From the NCBI GenBank assembly GCA_040398805.1, contig JBBATK010000021.1, positions 1 through 16,681 of the forward strand: a stretch of DNA of 16,681 bases. The letters run 5' to 3'. The position numbers were made by a program, and so were the translations under genes. The notes beneath the pieces were generated by a model. That model saw only the letters and a program-made list of their open reading frames with translations. It was not told where the DNA came from and did no database searches. Below are positions 9,941 through 16,681 of this stretch, piece by piece (positions within the stretch are counted from its first letter, which is position 1; every line of letters starts with the position of its first letter). Source of the DNA: JBBATK01 sp040398805. GTDB lineage: Bacteria > Bacteroidota > Ignavibacteria > Kapaibacteriales > NICIL-2.

Positions 9941-12900
9941 TTAGGCCAGAGCGCGGCCGTGACACTGTTTGTATTTCTTGCCACTGCCGCAGGGACAGGG
10001 GTCGTTCCGACCCACCTTCGGCTCGTCGCGATACTGCGTCTGCACCGTGGAGCGAGGCGCGCTGCGCTGCTCCGTCTCGGGCTCGGCACCGCTGTAGCTT
10101 ACACCCGCGCCGCCCGTGGCGGTGGGATGCGAGAACTGCATGGGATTGTCCGCCATGGACGTGGCGATGGGCACGCCGAGTTCGTCCACTTCCACACGCT
10201 GGGAACGGCGTACGGGTGTCCGCACGGGCGCGCGCTGGGAGCGGTCTTCCACGACGGGGTAGTATTTGAAGGCCATGGACACCGCTTCCTTGCTCATCTC
10301 CAGGATAAGTCCCTCGAAAATGCGGAACGCTTCGCCTTTGTATTCGAGCAAGGGATCCTTCTGACCATAGGCGCGCAAGTGGATACCCTCCTTGAGCTCA
10401 TCCATCTCGCGAAGGTGCTCGCGCCATTTGTCGTCGATGGATTGCAGGATGGCGTATCGCTCCAACTGTGCCATGAAGTCCGATCCCAACGCCTGCTCTT
10501 TGCGAGCGTAATAATCCTCCGCCGCATCTACGATGCGCTTCACCATGTCCTCGTTGCTCAAGGACCGGAGCTCGTCGTCGCCCAGCGGAATCTCCGTGAG
10601 CAGGTTCGTGCGGACGGCATCGCGCAAAGCGGCGGTGTCGTTGTCGCGCTTCCATTCGGCGTACCACTCCTCGGCCAGCTCGCGCACGTAGCTGAAGATC
10701 TCGCTCTTCATACGCTCGCCGCGCAAGGCATGGCGGCGACGGTCGTACACCACTTCGCGCTGCTGGTTCATGACGTTGTCGTAATCGAGCAGACGCTTGC
10801 GGATGCCGAAATTGTTCTCTTCCACTTTCTTCTGCGCGCGCTCCACGCTCTTGGTGACCATGCCCGCTTGGATGGGCTCGCCTTCCTCCATCTGCACCTT
10901 GAAGGTCTGCATGAACGAGGTGATGCGCTCACCGCCGAACAGACGCATCAGGTCGTCTTCCAGCGAAATGAAGAACTGCGACGAACCGGGATCGCCTTGA
11001 CGTCCGGCACGGCCGCGCAACTGACGGTCGATACGGCGTGCTTCGTGGCGCTCGGTACCGATAATGCACAATCCGCCGGCGGTCTTCACCTCGGCGTCGA
11101 GCTTGATGTCCGTACCCCGACCCGCCATGTTCGTGGCGATGGTCACGCCACCCTTACGCCCTGCTTCCGCCACGATCTCCGCCTCGCGTTCGTGATGCTT
11201 GGCGTTCAGGACATTGTGCGGAACATTGGCGCGACGCAGCATCTTCGAAAGCACTTCGGACACATCCACGCTGGCGGTACCGACGAGTACGGCGCGACCT
11301 TTCTTCAATTGCACCTGGATCTCCTCCACCACCGCATTGTATTTCTCCCGCTTCGTACGGTAGATAAGGTCGTCCATATCCTCGCGGACGATCTGCGCAT
11401 TCGTGGGAATCACCACCACGTCGAGTTTGTAGATCTGATAGAACTCGCCGCTCTCCGTTTCCGCGGTACCCGTCATGCCCGCAAGCTTGCGGTACAGGCG
11501 GAAGTAGTTCTGCAAGGTGATGGTGGCATAGGTCTGCGTATCGCGCTCCACTTCCACGCCTTCCTTCGCCTCGATGGCCTGATGCAAGCCGTCGGAGTAG
11601 CGACGTCCGTCCAGGATACGACCCGTGAACTCGTCGACGATCTTCACCTTGTTGTCCTGCACCACATACTCGTCGTCGCGCTCGTACAGCGAGTACGCGC
11701 GCAGCAACTGGTTGACGATATGGATGCGGTCGCTCCGGTCCGCATAGGTCATCATCGCGGCGTCCTTCAAGCGCTGACGTTCTTCGTCGGCAAGCGAACG
11801 GTCGCCTTCCAAGGCGCTCATTTCGGACGTGATGTCCGGAATGAGGAACATGTTCGGATCCTCCTGCGCCGTGGCCATCAGGGCCCGACCCTTTTCGTGG
11901 ATGTCGATGGTGTGGTTCTTCTCGTCGATGGTGTAATACATCTCATCGTCGATCTCGTGCATGCGCGAACTCTGGTCCTTCAGATACTCCAGCTCGGTGT
12001 CGCGCATGAGCTTCATGCTATCGGGCTCCTGCAGAAGCTTCTGCAGTCGCTTGTGCTTCGGCACGGCGCGATAGGCGCGCAGCAAGGCCACGCCCGCTTT
12101 GGCGCGGTCTTCCTTGGAGGCCGACTTCAACAGCATGTCGGCTTCGCCCACGATGGTGTTGACCAGTTTGTTCTGTGCATCCACCAGGCGGCGGACGCGA
12201 GGATTCATTTCGACGAACTTCGCATCGGAGGAATGGCCGACGGGTCCGCTGATGATGAGCGGCGTGCGCGCTTCATCGATAAGCACGGAGTCCACTTCGT
12301 CCACGATGGCGAAGGCATGCGGACGCTGCACCATGTCCGCAGCGTCGCTCACCATGTTGTCACGCAGGTAATCGAAACCGAATTCGTTGTTCGTTCCGTA
12401 GGTGATGTCCGCATTGTACTGCTCCACCCGGTCCTGCGGCTCCATGTTCGATTGGATGCACCCGATGCTCACGCCGAGCATGTCGAACACGGGCTTCATC
12501 CACTCGCTGTCGCGTCGCGCCAGGTAATCGTTCACCGTCACCAGATGCACGCCATAGCCTGCGAGTGCGTTCAGGTACATGGGCGCCACACCCACAAGGG
12601 TCTTACCCTCGCCCGTGGCCATCTCCGCGATCTTTCCGCTGTGCAACACGATACCGCCCATGAGCTGGACGTCGTAATGCACCATGGCCCAGGTTTGCAC
12701 CTGACCGGATACGTGATACGTGTGCTTGCGATCGGTAAGACGACGTGCCGTCTCCTTCACGAGGGCGAAGGCCTCGGGCAGCATCTCGTCAAGAAGGTCC
12801 GCCACCATTCCGTACTCGACTTTTTCGGACTCCTCGATGCTTCGGTAGATGTCCAAGCGTTCGTCGTGGGTGATGGAATCCTTCTGCAACTCCGCACGCA

Positions 12901-13099
12901 GTTCCTCCCGCGTCTCCTCATGCTCCTTCTTCGCTTCGGCGATCCGGGCGCGAAGGGCGTCGCTCTTGGCTCGCAACTCCTCGTCCGAAAGCCCCGACAG
13001 CGTGGCATACACGGCATTGATTTCCTCCACGATGGGAAGCATCGCTTTCACATCGCGGTCGTGTTTCGTTCCGAATACTTTCTTGAGAAGTCCAAACAT
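9941..13099 (-). CDS. secA: Protein translocase ATPase SecA
   Basis: 1052 aa. SecA is the ATP-driven motor that pushes preproteins through SecYEG at the inner membrane. Visible: Walker A MATGEGKT (160-167); TYGTNNEFGFDYLRDN (233-248); Walker B DEVD (267-270); TGTAE (543-547); helicase motifs TNMAGRGTD (656-664) and QLRGRAGRQGDPGSS (693-707); and a C-terminal zinc-binding tail with C1035, C1037, C1046 and H1047 (CxCx8CH), which binds SecB and lipid. Walker A lies about 58 residues later than in E. coli because of a charged, probably coiled-coil insertion (about 45-100). A second insertion (about 290-390) lies after Walker B. Both are, to my knowledge, usual in Bacteroidota-type SecA and explain the length over about 900. 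ATG 13099 gives the expected MFGLLKKVFG start. Confidence 0.98.
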   Translation of the reverse strand: MFGLLKKVFGTKHDRDVKAMLPIVEEINAVYATLSGLSDEELRAKSDALRARIAEAKKEHEETREELRAELQKDSITHDERLDIYRSIEESEKVEYGMVADLLDEMLPEAFALVKETARRLTDRKHTYHVSGQVQTWAMVHYDVQLMGGIVLHSGKIAEMATGEGKTLVGVAPMYLNALAGYGVHLVTVNDYLARRDSEWMKPVFDMLGVSIGCIQSNMEPQDRVEQYNADITYGTNNEFGFDYLRDNMVSDAADMVQRPHAFAIVDEVDSVLIDEARTPLIISGPVGHSSDAKFVEMNPRVRRLVDAQNKLVNTIVGEADMLLKSASKEDRAKAGVALLRAYRAVPKHKRLQKLLQEPDSMKLMRDTELEYLKDQSSRMHEIDDEMYYTIDEKNHTIDIHEKGRALMATAQEDPNMFLIPDITSEMSALEGDRSLADEERQRLKDAAMMTYADRSDRIHIVNQLLRAYSLYERDDEYVVQDNKVKIVDEFTGRILDGRRYSDGLHQAIEAKEGVEVERDTQTYATITLQNYFRLYRKLAGMTGTAETESGEFYQIYKLDVVVIPTNAQIVREDMDDLIYRTKREKYNAVVEEIQVQLKKGRAVLVGTASVDVSEVLSKMLRRANVPHNVLNAKHHEREAEIVAEAGRKGGVTIATNMAGRGTDIKLDAEVKTAGGLCIIGTERHEARRIDRQLRGRAGRQGDPGSSQFFISLEDDLMRLFGGERITSFMQTFKVQMEEGEPIQAGMVTKSVERAQKKVEENNFGIRKRLLDYDNVMNQQREVVYDRRRHALRGERMKSEIFSYVRELAEEWYAEWKRDNDTAALRDAVRTNLLTEIPLGDDELRSLSNEDMVKRIVDAAEDYYARKEQALGSDFMAQLERYAILQSIDDKWREHLREMDELKEGIHLRAYGQKDPLLEYKGEAFRIFEGLILEMSKEAVSMAFKYYPVVEDRSQRAPVRTPVRRSQRVEVDELGVPIATSMADNPMQFSHPTATGGAGVSYSGAEPETEQRSAPRSTVQTQYRDEPKVGRNDPCPCGSGKKYKQCHGRALA

Positions 13100-13270
13100 G
13101 GGATGCAGGGTAATGGTGACGCGCGGCCGAGTGGCGACCGACCGGAAAGGACGTATGACCGCGCGGAGTATTTCGTGATGTCATGCCCATCCCGGCCGGG
13201 CGTTCAGACCCCGAAAATAGGGCTCATGGGCGGTTCGGACAAGGAACACGCACTCTCGTATCGTGCCCGC

Positions 13271-13957
13271 TTACCCTCCGTCCACGGCGTCGAAGAACAC
13301 GAGGACGGCCCCGTCGTGAACGGTGATGCTCACCGAGGTTCCCGTGGCGCGGTTGCGGGCGCCCTCGCGCGTGCCCAAGCGGAGTTCCTCGTTGTCGAGC
13401 GCCCACTGCAAGCCCTGCGTGCTCAGGCGGGCATGGGGTTGGGGGATGAGGGAGATGATTTCGTCGGGGTACGTGGCGAGCAGGACCGTATCGTGGACGG
13501 GCACGGCCAGACGTCCTTTGTCATAGATATGCAAGCGGTGCTTTTGCGCGTAGCGCATGAGCACGCTCCAATTGTTCAGGGTGTGCTCCAGGTCGCCGCC
13601 GTGGAAGCCGCACACACACACGTTTTCGTGATGGTGCGGGGCAGCCAGCAGGAAGATCTTTTCGAAGTCGTTGGTGTCCTGTTCCTCGCTGCGAAGAACG
13701 GTGATCCCGGCGTCGCCCGAGGGAGGTGGCCCCTCGTGAACGGGATGTTTGCGGAACGCCTCTTCCTGCAGGGAATCCATATCCCCGACGATCACGTGGG
13801 GTCGCACGCCGCGCTCGGCCAGTTTCGCCGCCGCCCCGTCGGCCGCGATGATACGTCCGCCGCGCTCGCGGAAGCCCTCCCCGAAGTGGCGGACGAAGAC
13901 GTCGTGCTCGGGTAGTTCGCCGTTCAGGCAGATAAGGGTATGGAAGACGATGCGCAT
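13271..13957 (-). CDS. thiN: Thiamine pyrophosphokinase
   Basis: 228 aa from ATG 13957. By family it transfers pyrophosphate from ATP to thiamine, making thiamine diphosphate in the cytoplasm. The catalytic domain (about 1-145) shows AADGAA (38-43), VIVGDMDS (55-62) with metal-binding Asp, QDTNDFEK (93-100) and GGDLEHTLNN (120-129). The C-terminal thiamine-binding domain (about 160-225) shows STQGLQWALDNEELRLG (179-195) followed by GARNRATG. In the GGxxDH motif the usual Asp is Glu124 (GGDLEH), and the SN pair in the second domain is RN, so this is a divergent but otherwise complete member. A GTG at 13972 would add five residues (start MEKSPMRIV) and is less likely. It points towards secA, 171 nt away, in the same direction. 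Its divergent neighbour is katG. Confidence 0.88.
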   Translation of the reverse strand: MRIVFHTLICLNGELPEHDVFVRHFGEGFRERGGRIIAADGAAAKLAERGVRPHVIVGDMDSLQEEAFRKHPVHEGPPPSGDAGITVLRSEEQDTNDFEKIFLLAAPHHHENVCVCGFHGGDLEHTLNNWSVLMRYAQKHRLHIYDKGRLAVPVHDTVLLATYPDEIISLIPQPHARLSTQGLQWALDNEELRLGTREGARNRATGTSVSITVHDGAVLVFFDAVDGG

Positions 13958-14026
13958 AGGACTTTTTTCCACGATATGGCCTTTACATACACGTATAGCC
14001 CGTTCTTTTCGTCTTTGCGCGGACGT

Positions 14027-14145
14027 CGGGACGCTCTCGGTCCGACGTTTCCGGATGGCGCTTCCGGAACGACGTTTCCGGAACGACCGTCACGGTCAGA
14101 CCCTCTCGGTCAGACCCTCTCGGTCAGACGTTCTCGGACCTCGGG
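14027..14145. repeat. Degenerate 14-bp tandem array between thiN and katG
   Basis: Seven consecutive units, each starting with CGG: 14038, 14052 (13 nt), 14065, 14079, 14093, 14107 and 14121, flanked by shorter partial units at 14027 and 14135. The approximate consensus is CGGWMMGACGTTYY. Units at 14093 and 14107 are identical (CGGTCAGACCCTCT), the next (CGGTCAGACGTTCT) differs at two positions, and the earlier ones carry TTCCGGAACGAC (14062 and 14076). The period is not a multiple of three, so this is not a repeat-protein gene. Three units span 42 bp, close to four helical turns. No such array is seen elsewhere in the window. Its position upstream of katG is compatible with an operator array, but slippage-made DNA with no function is equally possible. 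Confidence 0.85.
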
Positions 14146-14192
14146 ATACACGCGCACATCACGTCCATCACTCAATCATCAAGGAATACGAT

Positions 14193-16412
14193 ATGTCGAA
14201 CACCCCTCATGACAATGGCAGCGCGGCAACAGGCGCAACCTGTCCGTTCTCGGGCGGCCAGCACAAGAAATCCGCCGGCGCGGGCACAAGCAACCGCGAA
14301 TGGTGGCCGAATCAATTGAAGCTCAATATCCTGCGTCAGCATTCCACGCTCTCCAACCCCATGGATGAAGGATTCGACTACGCGAAGGAATTCCTGTCGT
14401 TGGACCTCGCGGCGGTGAAGAAGGATATCGCCGATGTGCTGACGACCTCGCAGGACTGGTGGCCGGCGGATTATGGTCATTACGGACCCTTCATGATCCG
14501 TATGACCTGGCACAGCGCCGGCACCTATCGCATCACCGACGGTCGCGGCGGCGGCGGCACGGGCTCCCAGCGCTTTGCGCCGCTCAACAGCTGGCCCGAC
14601 AATACGAACCTGGATAAAGCACGCTTGCTGCTCTGGCCCGTGAAGCAGAAATACGGTCGGAAGCTCTCCTGGGCGGACCTCATGATCCTCGCGGGTAATG
14701 TGGCGCTCGAGAGCATGGGCTTTAAAACCTTCGGCTTCGGTGGCGGTCGCGCCGATACGTGGGAGCCGCTCGAGGATATCTATTGGGGTTCGGAGACGGA
14801 GTGGCTGGGCGATAAGCGCTACAGCGGCGACCGCGAACTGGAGAATCCTTTGGCAGCCGTGCAGATGGGTCTGATCTACGTCAATCCCGAAGGACCCAAC
14901 GGTAATCCCGATCCCATCGCTGCGGCCAAAGACATCCGCGAGACGTTCGGTCGTATGGCCATGAACGACGAAGAGACGGTGGCGCTCATCGCGGGCGGAC
15001 ACACCTTCGGCAAGTCGCACGGTGCGGCGGACCCCAACACATACGTGGGACGTGAGCCCGCGGGCGCTTCCATCGAAGAGCAAGGCATGGGTTGGAAGAA
15101 CACCTTCGGTTCGGGCAAGGGTGGCGATACTATCACAAGCGGACTGGAAGGCGCGTGGACGACGACCCCGACGGCATGGAGCAATAATTACTTCGAGAAC
15201 CTGTTCGGCTACGAATGGGAGCTCACGAAGAGTCCGGCAGGCGCCCACCAATGGAAGCCCGCGGGCGGCGCGGCGGCCGATGCCGTGCCCGATGCGCACG
15301 ATGCCACGAAGCGTCACGCGCCGATGATGCTGACGACGGACCTTGCCCTGCGCATGGACCCCGCGTATGAGAAGGTCTCCCGTCACTTCTACGAAAACCC
15401 CGACGCCTTCGCCGACGCCTTCGCGCGTGCATGGTTCAAGCTCACGCACCGGGATATGGGACCCCGCGCTCGCTATCTGGGTGCGGACGTCCCCGCGGAA
15501 GAACTCATCTGGCAGGATCCGTTGCCGAAAGCAGACGGGAAGACCGTATCGGCAAGTGATATCGCGGACCTCAAGGCGATGATCCTTGTAAGCGGGTGCT
15601 CGGTCTCCGACCTCGTCTCCACCGCATGGGCATCGGCGGCCACCTTCCGTGGTTCCGATAAGCGCGGCGGTGCGAACGGCGCGCGTATACGTCTGGCGCC
15701 GATGAAGAACTGGGAAAGCAATGCACGCACGCATGGCGTGATCGCGGCGTTGGAGAAGATCCAAGCGGAATTCAATGGGAAGACAACGGACGGCACGACG
15801 GTGTCGCTCGCGGACCTCATCGTGCTTGGCGGATGCGCCGCTATCGAGAAGGCCGCAGCGGATGCGGGCCACACGGTGAGCGTGCCCTTCACACCGGGTC
15901 GCGTGGATGCACGTCAAGACCAGACGGACGTGGATTCCTTCGCCGTGCTCGAGCCGCGTGCCGATGGCTTCCGGAATTATCAAAAGGGCGGAGCAACGGT
16001 CAAAGCCGAAGAGATGCTCGTGGACAAAGCGCAGTTGCTGACGCTCACGGCACCCGAAATGACCGCTCTCGTGGGCGGTATGCGTGCACTGGCGGCCAAC
16101 GCCGACGGCTCTGCGCATGGCGTCTGGACGAGTCGTCCGGGCGTGCTCACGAACGACTACTTCGTCAACCTCCTCGACTTCGGCACCACGTGGAGCTCCA
16201 CGAACGAGGCGCAGACGGAGTTCGCAGGACGTGACCGTGCAACGGGTGCGGTGAAGTGGACAGGTACGCGGGTGGATCTGATTTTCGGCTCCAACTCGGA
16301 ACTCCGCGCCCTGGCGGAAGTGTACGCCTGCGCGGACAGCACCGAGAAGTTCGTCCACGATTTCGTTCATGCCTGGGACAAGGTGATGAACCTGGATCGC
16401 TTCGAGCTGTAA
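14193..16412 (+). CDS. katG: Bifunctional catalase-peroxidase KatG
   Basis: 739 aa, full length, with two fused class I peroxidase domains. It removes hydrogen peroxide by catalase and peroxidase reactions using heme b, in the cytoplasm. The N-terminal domain has distal R103, W106 and H107 (RMTWHSAGTYR, 103-113), Y229 (LIYVNPEG) and M255, which form the Trp-Tyr-Met crosslink needed for catalase activity, and proximal His270 (AGGHTFGKSHGA), with W322 and D383 as its partners. The C-terminal domain (about 430-739) has lost heme residues, as usual. ATG 14193 is preceded by an AAGGA (14181-14185) at 7-nt spacing. The longer upstream reading frame (from 13749) has no family support. katG is divergent from thiN, followed by its own terminator, and likely monocistronic. 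Regulation (for example PerR/OxyR-like) cannot be assigned. Confidence 0.98.
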   Translation: MSNTPHDNGSAATGATCPFSGGQHKKSAGAGTSNREWWPNQLKLNILRQHSTLSNPMDEGFDYAKEFLSLDLAAVKKDIADVLTTSQDWWPADYGHYGPFMIRMTWHSAGTYRITDGRGGGGTGSQRFAPLNSWPDNTNLDKARLLLWPVKQKYGRKLSWADLMILAGNVALESMGFKTFGFGGGRADTWEPLEDIYWGSETEWLGDKRYSGDRELENPLAAVQMGLIYVNPEGPNGNPDPIAAAKDIRETFGRMAMNDEETVALIAGGHTFGKSHGAADPNTYVGREPAGASIEEQGMGWKNTFGSGKGGDTITSGLEGAWTTTPTAWSNNYFENLFGYEWELTKSPAGAHQWKPAGGAAADAVPDAHDATKRHAPMMLTTDLALRMDPAYEKVSRHFYENPDAFADAFARAWFKLTHRDMGPRARYLGADVPAEELIWQDPLPKADGKTVSASDIADLKAMILVSGCSVSDLVSTAWASAATFRGSDKRGGANGARIRLAPMKNWESNARTHGVIAALEKIQAEFNGKTTDGTTVSLADLIVLGGCAAIEKAAADAGHTVSVPFTPGRVDARQDQTDVDSFAVLEPRADGFRNYQKGGATVKAEEMLVDKAQLLTLTAPEMTALVGGMRALAANADGSAHGVWTSRPGVLTNDYFVNLLDFGTTWSSTNEAQTEFAGRDRATGAVKWTGTRVDLIFGSNSELRALAEVYACADSTEKFVHDFVHAWDKVMNLDRFEL

Positions 16413-16442
16413 GCGGTGAAGGCTTTATAGGTTGGTAAAAGG

Positions 16443-16473
16443 AAAGGCGTCTCGGAAGAGGCGCCTTTTTTTT
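16443..16473 (+). terminator. katG rho-independent terminator
   Basis: An 11-bp stem (16443-16453 with 16458-16468, one wobble) with a GGAA loop, followed by a run of eight Ts (16466-16473), starting 31 nt after the katG stop. A second T run and a G run follow at 16480-16495. The reverse reading ends in a weaker T-rich tail, so it may also weakly stop the converging minus-strand gene. No gene is seen in 16413-16552. Confidence 0.93.
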
Positions 16474-16479
16474 GTGTTG

Positions 16480-16495
16480 TTTTTTTTGGGGGGGG
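16480..16495 (+). repeat. T8G8 homopolymer pair
   Basis: Eight Ts followed directly by eight Gs, just after the katG terminator and 57 nt beyond the stop of the partial MNT-like gene on the minus strand. It is noncoding in every model here. Such tracts vary by slippage and are also frequent sequencing-error sites, so the exact lengths are uncertain. Confidence 0.8.
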
Positions 16496-16552
16496 ATGTC
16501 GTGCGCAATGCAGCGAGACGACGACCGGCGGGGACGATGGCGTCAATACCGA

Positions 16553-16681
16553 TCACACGGTGACCGACGATTGAGCGTGCGCCGCATACACGACCAACCC
16601 CACGCGGTCGATGTACTTGCGCAGATCGGCGTTCGTGATGGTTTCATAGGAGACGACGTCGAAGAAGACGGGGCAGGGCAG
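16553..16681 (-). CDS. C-terminal fragment of a probable MNT-type nucleotidyltransferase
   Basis: The window ends inside this gene; only 42 C-terminal residues and the TGA stop (16553-16555) are visible. They read CPVFFDVVSYETITNADLRK (3-22) and YIDRVGLVVYAA (23-34). The pattern (hydrophobic strand with an Asp, short loop, then a helix ending in an I-x-R-x-G-x-V-V-Y turn) resembles the C-terminus of small nucleotidyltransferase-domain proteins (MNT family), where that Asp is the third metal ligand. MNT proteins often pair with HEPN toxins and act as antitoxins by AMPylating them. The active-site GSxxxG...DxD motif and any HEPN partner would lie beyond the right edge. It converges on katG. This is a pattern-based call on a short fragment. 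Confidence 0.55.
   Translation of the reverse strand: MPCPVFFDVVSYETITNADLRKYIDRVGLVVYAAHAQSSVTV

Noticed and set aside
13100..13270. Promoter or terminator in the thiN-secA gap
   Set aside because: A CCCGGCCGGG palindrome is present at 13191-13200 but has no T-tract, and I could not find a convincing -10/-35 or Bacteroidota-type promoter.
9188..13915. Giant plus-strand ORF as a real protein
   Set aside because: It lies opposite fkbM, secA and thiN, all with strong family motifs, and its own translation shows no domain and an odd His/Arg/Val-rich composition.
13958..14026. Promoter motifs for thiN or katG
   Set aside because: TTTACA at 13982 and TATA-like strings occur, but none had a partner element at proper spacing on either strand.
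14027..14145. The 14-bp array as a CRISPR
   Set aside because: Units are only 14 bp, directly adjacent with no unique spacers, and no cas gene is in the window.
13749..14192. Extended N-terminus of KatG starting at 13749
   Set aside because: The extra 148 codons overlap thiN on the other strand and run through the 14-bp array; KatG homology and the SD place the start at 14193.
14172..16370. 732-codon minus-strand ORF opposite katG
   Set aside because: katG has every catalytic residue and an SD; the antisense frame has no recognisable motif and is explained by GC-rich codon use.

Overview
The window joins the 3' part of a ribosomal RNA operon (left, plus strand) to a block of mostly housekeeping genes. 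It looks like a chromosome of the Bacteroidota/Chlorobiota (FCB) group. This is an inference: the 16S gene carries the CAAGCCATGG string just after the universal CCGCCCGT site, and SecA is long (1052 aa) with the N-terminal and mid-protein insertions I associate with that group. The protein genes are GC-rich, while the rRNA spacers are AT-rich. A deeply branching relative (for example a Kapabacteria-like lineage) is possible, but I cannot establish it without an rRNA comparison. The anti-Shine-Dalgarno CCTCC is intact at the 16S 3' end, and doxX and katG have purine-rich SD-like sequences.

Layout. 1-4571 is an rrn operon reading rightward: 16S (5' end outside the window), tRNA-Ile(GAT), tRNA-Ala(TGC), a boxA-like antitermination site, 23S enclosed in a perfect 22-bp processing stem, 5S, and a strong terminator that appears to work in both directions. 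4640-13957 is a long minus-strand run converging on the rrn operon. In transcription order it holds thiamine pyrophosphokinase, secA, an FkbM-type methyltransferase, an MFS transporter, an exported protein of unknown function, an M16 zinc peptidase, a DoxX-family membrane protein and rpiB. Spacing suggests sub-operons: secA-fkbM (21 nt apart), then MFS, exported protein, M16, doxX and rpiB (46, 3, 45 and -4 nt). 13973-14192 is a divergent intergenic region containing a degenerate 14-bp tandem array. 14193-16412 is katG, rightward, with its own terminator followed by a T8G8 tract. At the right edge is the C-terminal piece of a minus-strand protein resembling MNT-type nucleotidyltransferases.

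How it fits together. The genes form no single pathway: ribosome components, protein export (SecA), thiamine cofactor synthesis, pentose phosphate isomerisation (RpiB), peroxide defence (KatG), membrane and transport functions, and possibly a toxin-antitoxin-like partner at the edge. I see no mobile element, CRISPR array, phage or biosynthetic cluster. The least explained signals are the 14-bp array upstream of katG, the competing hairpin at the base of the 23S processing stem, the exported protein paired with a lone M16 peptidase, and the truncated MNT-like gene.
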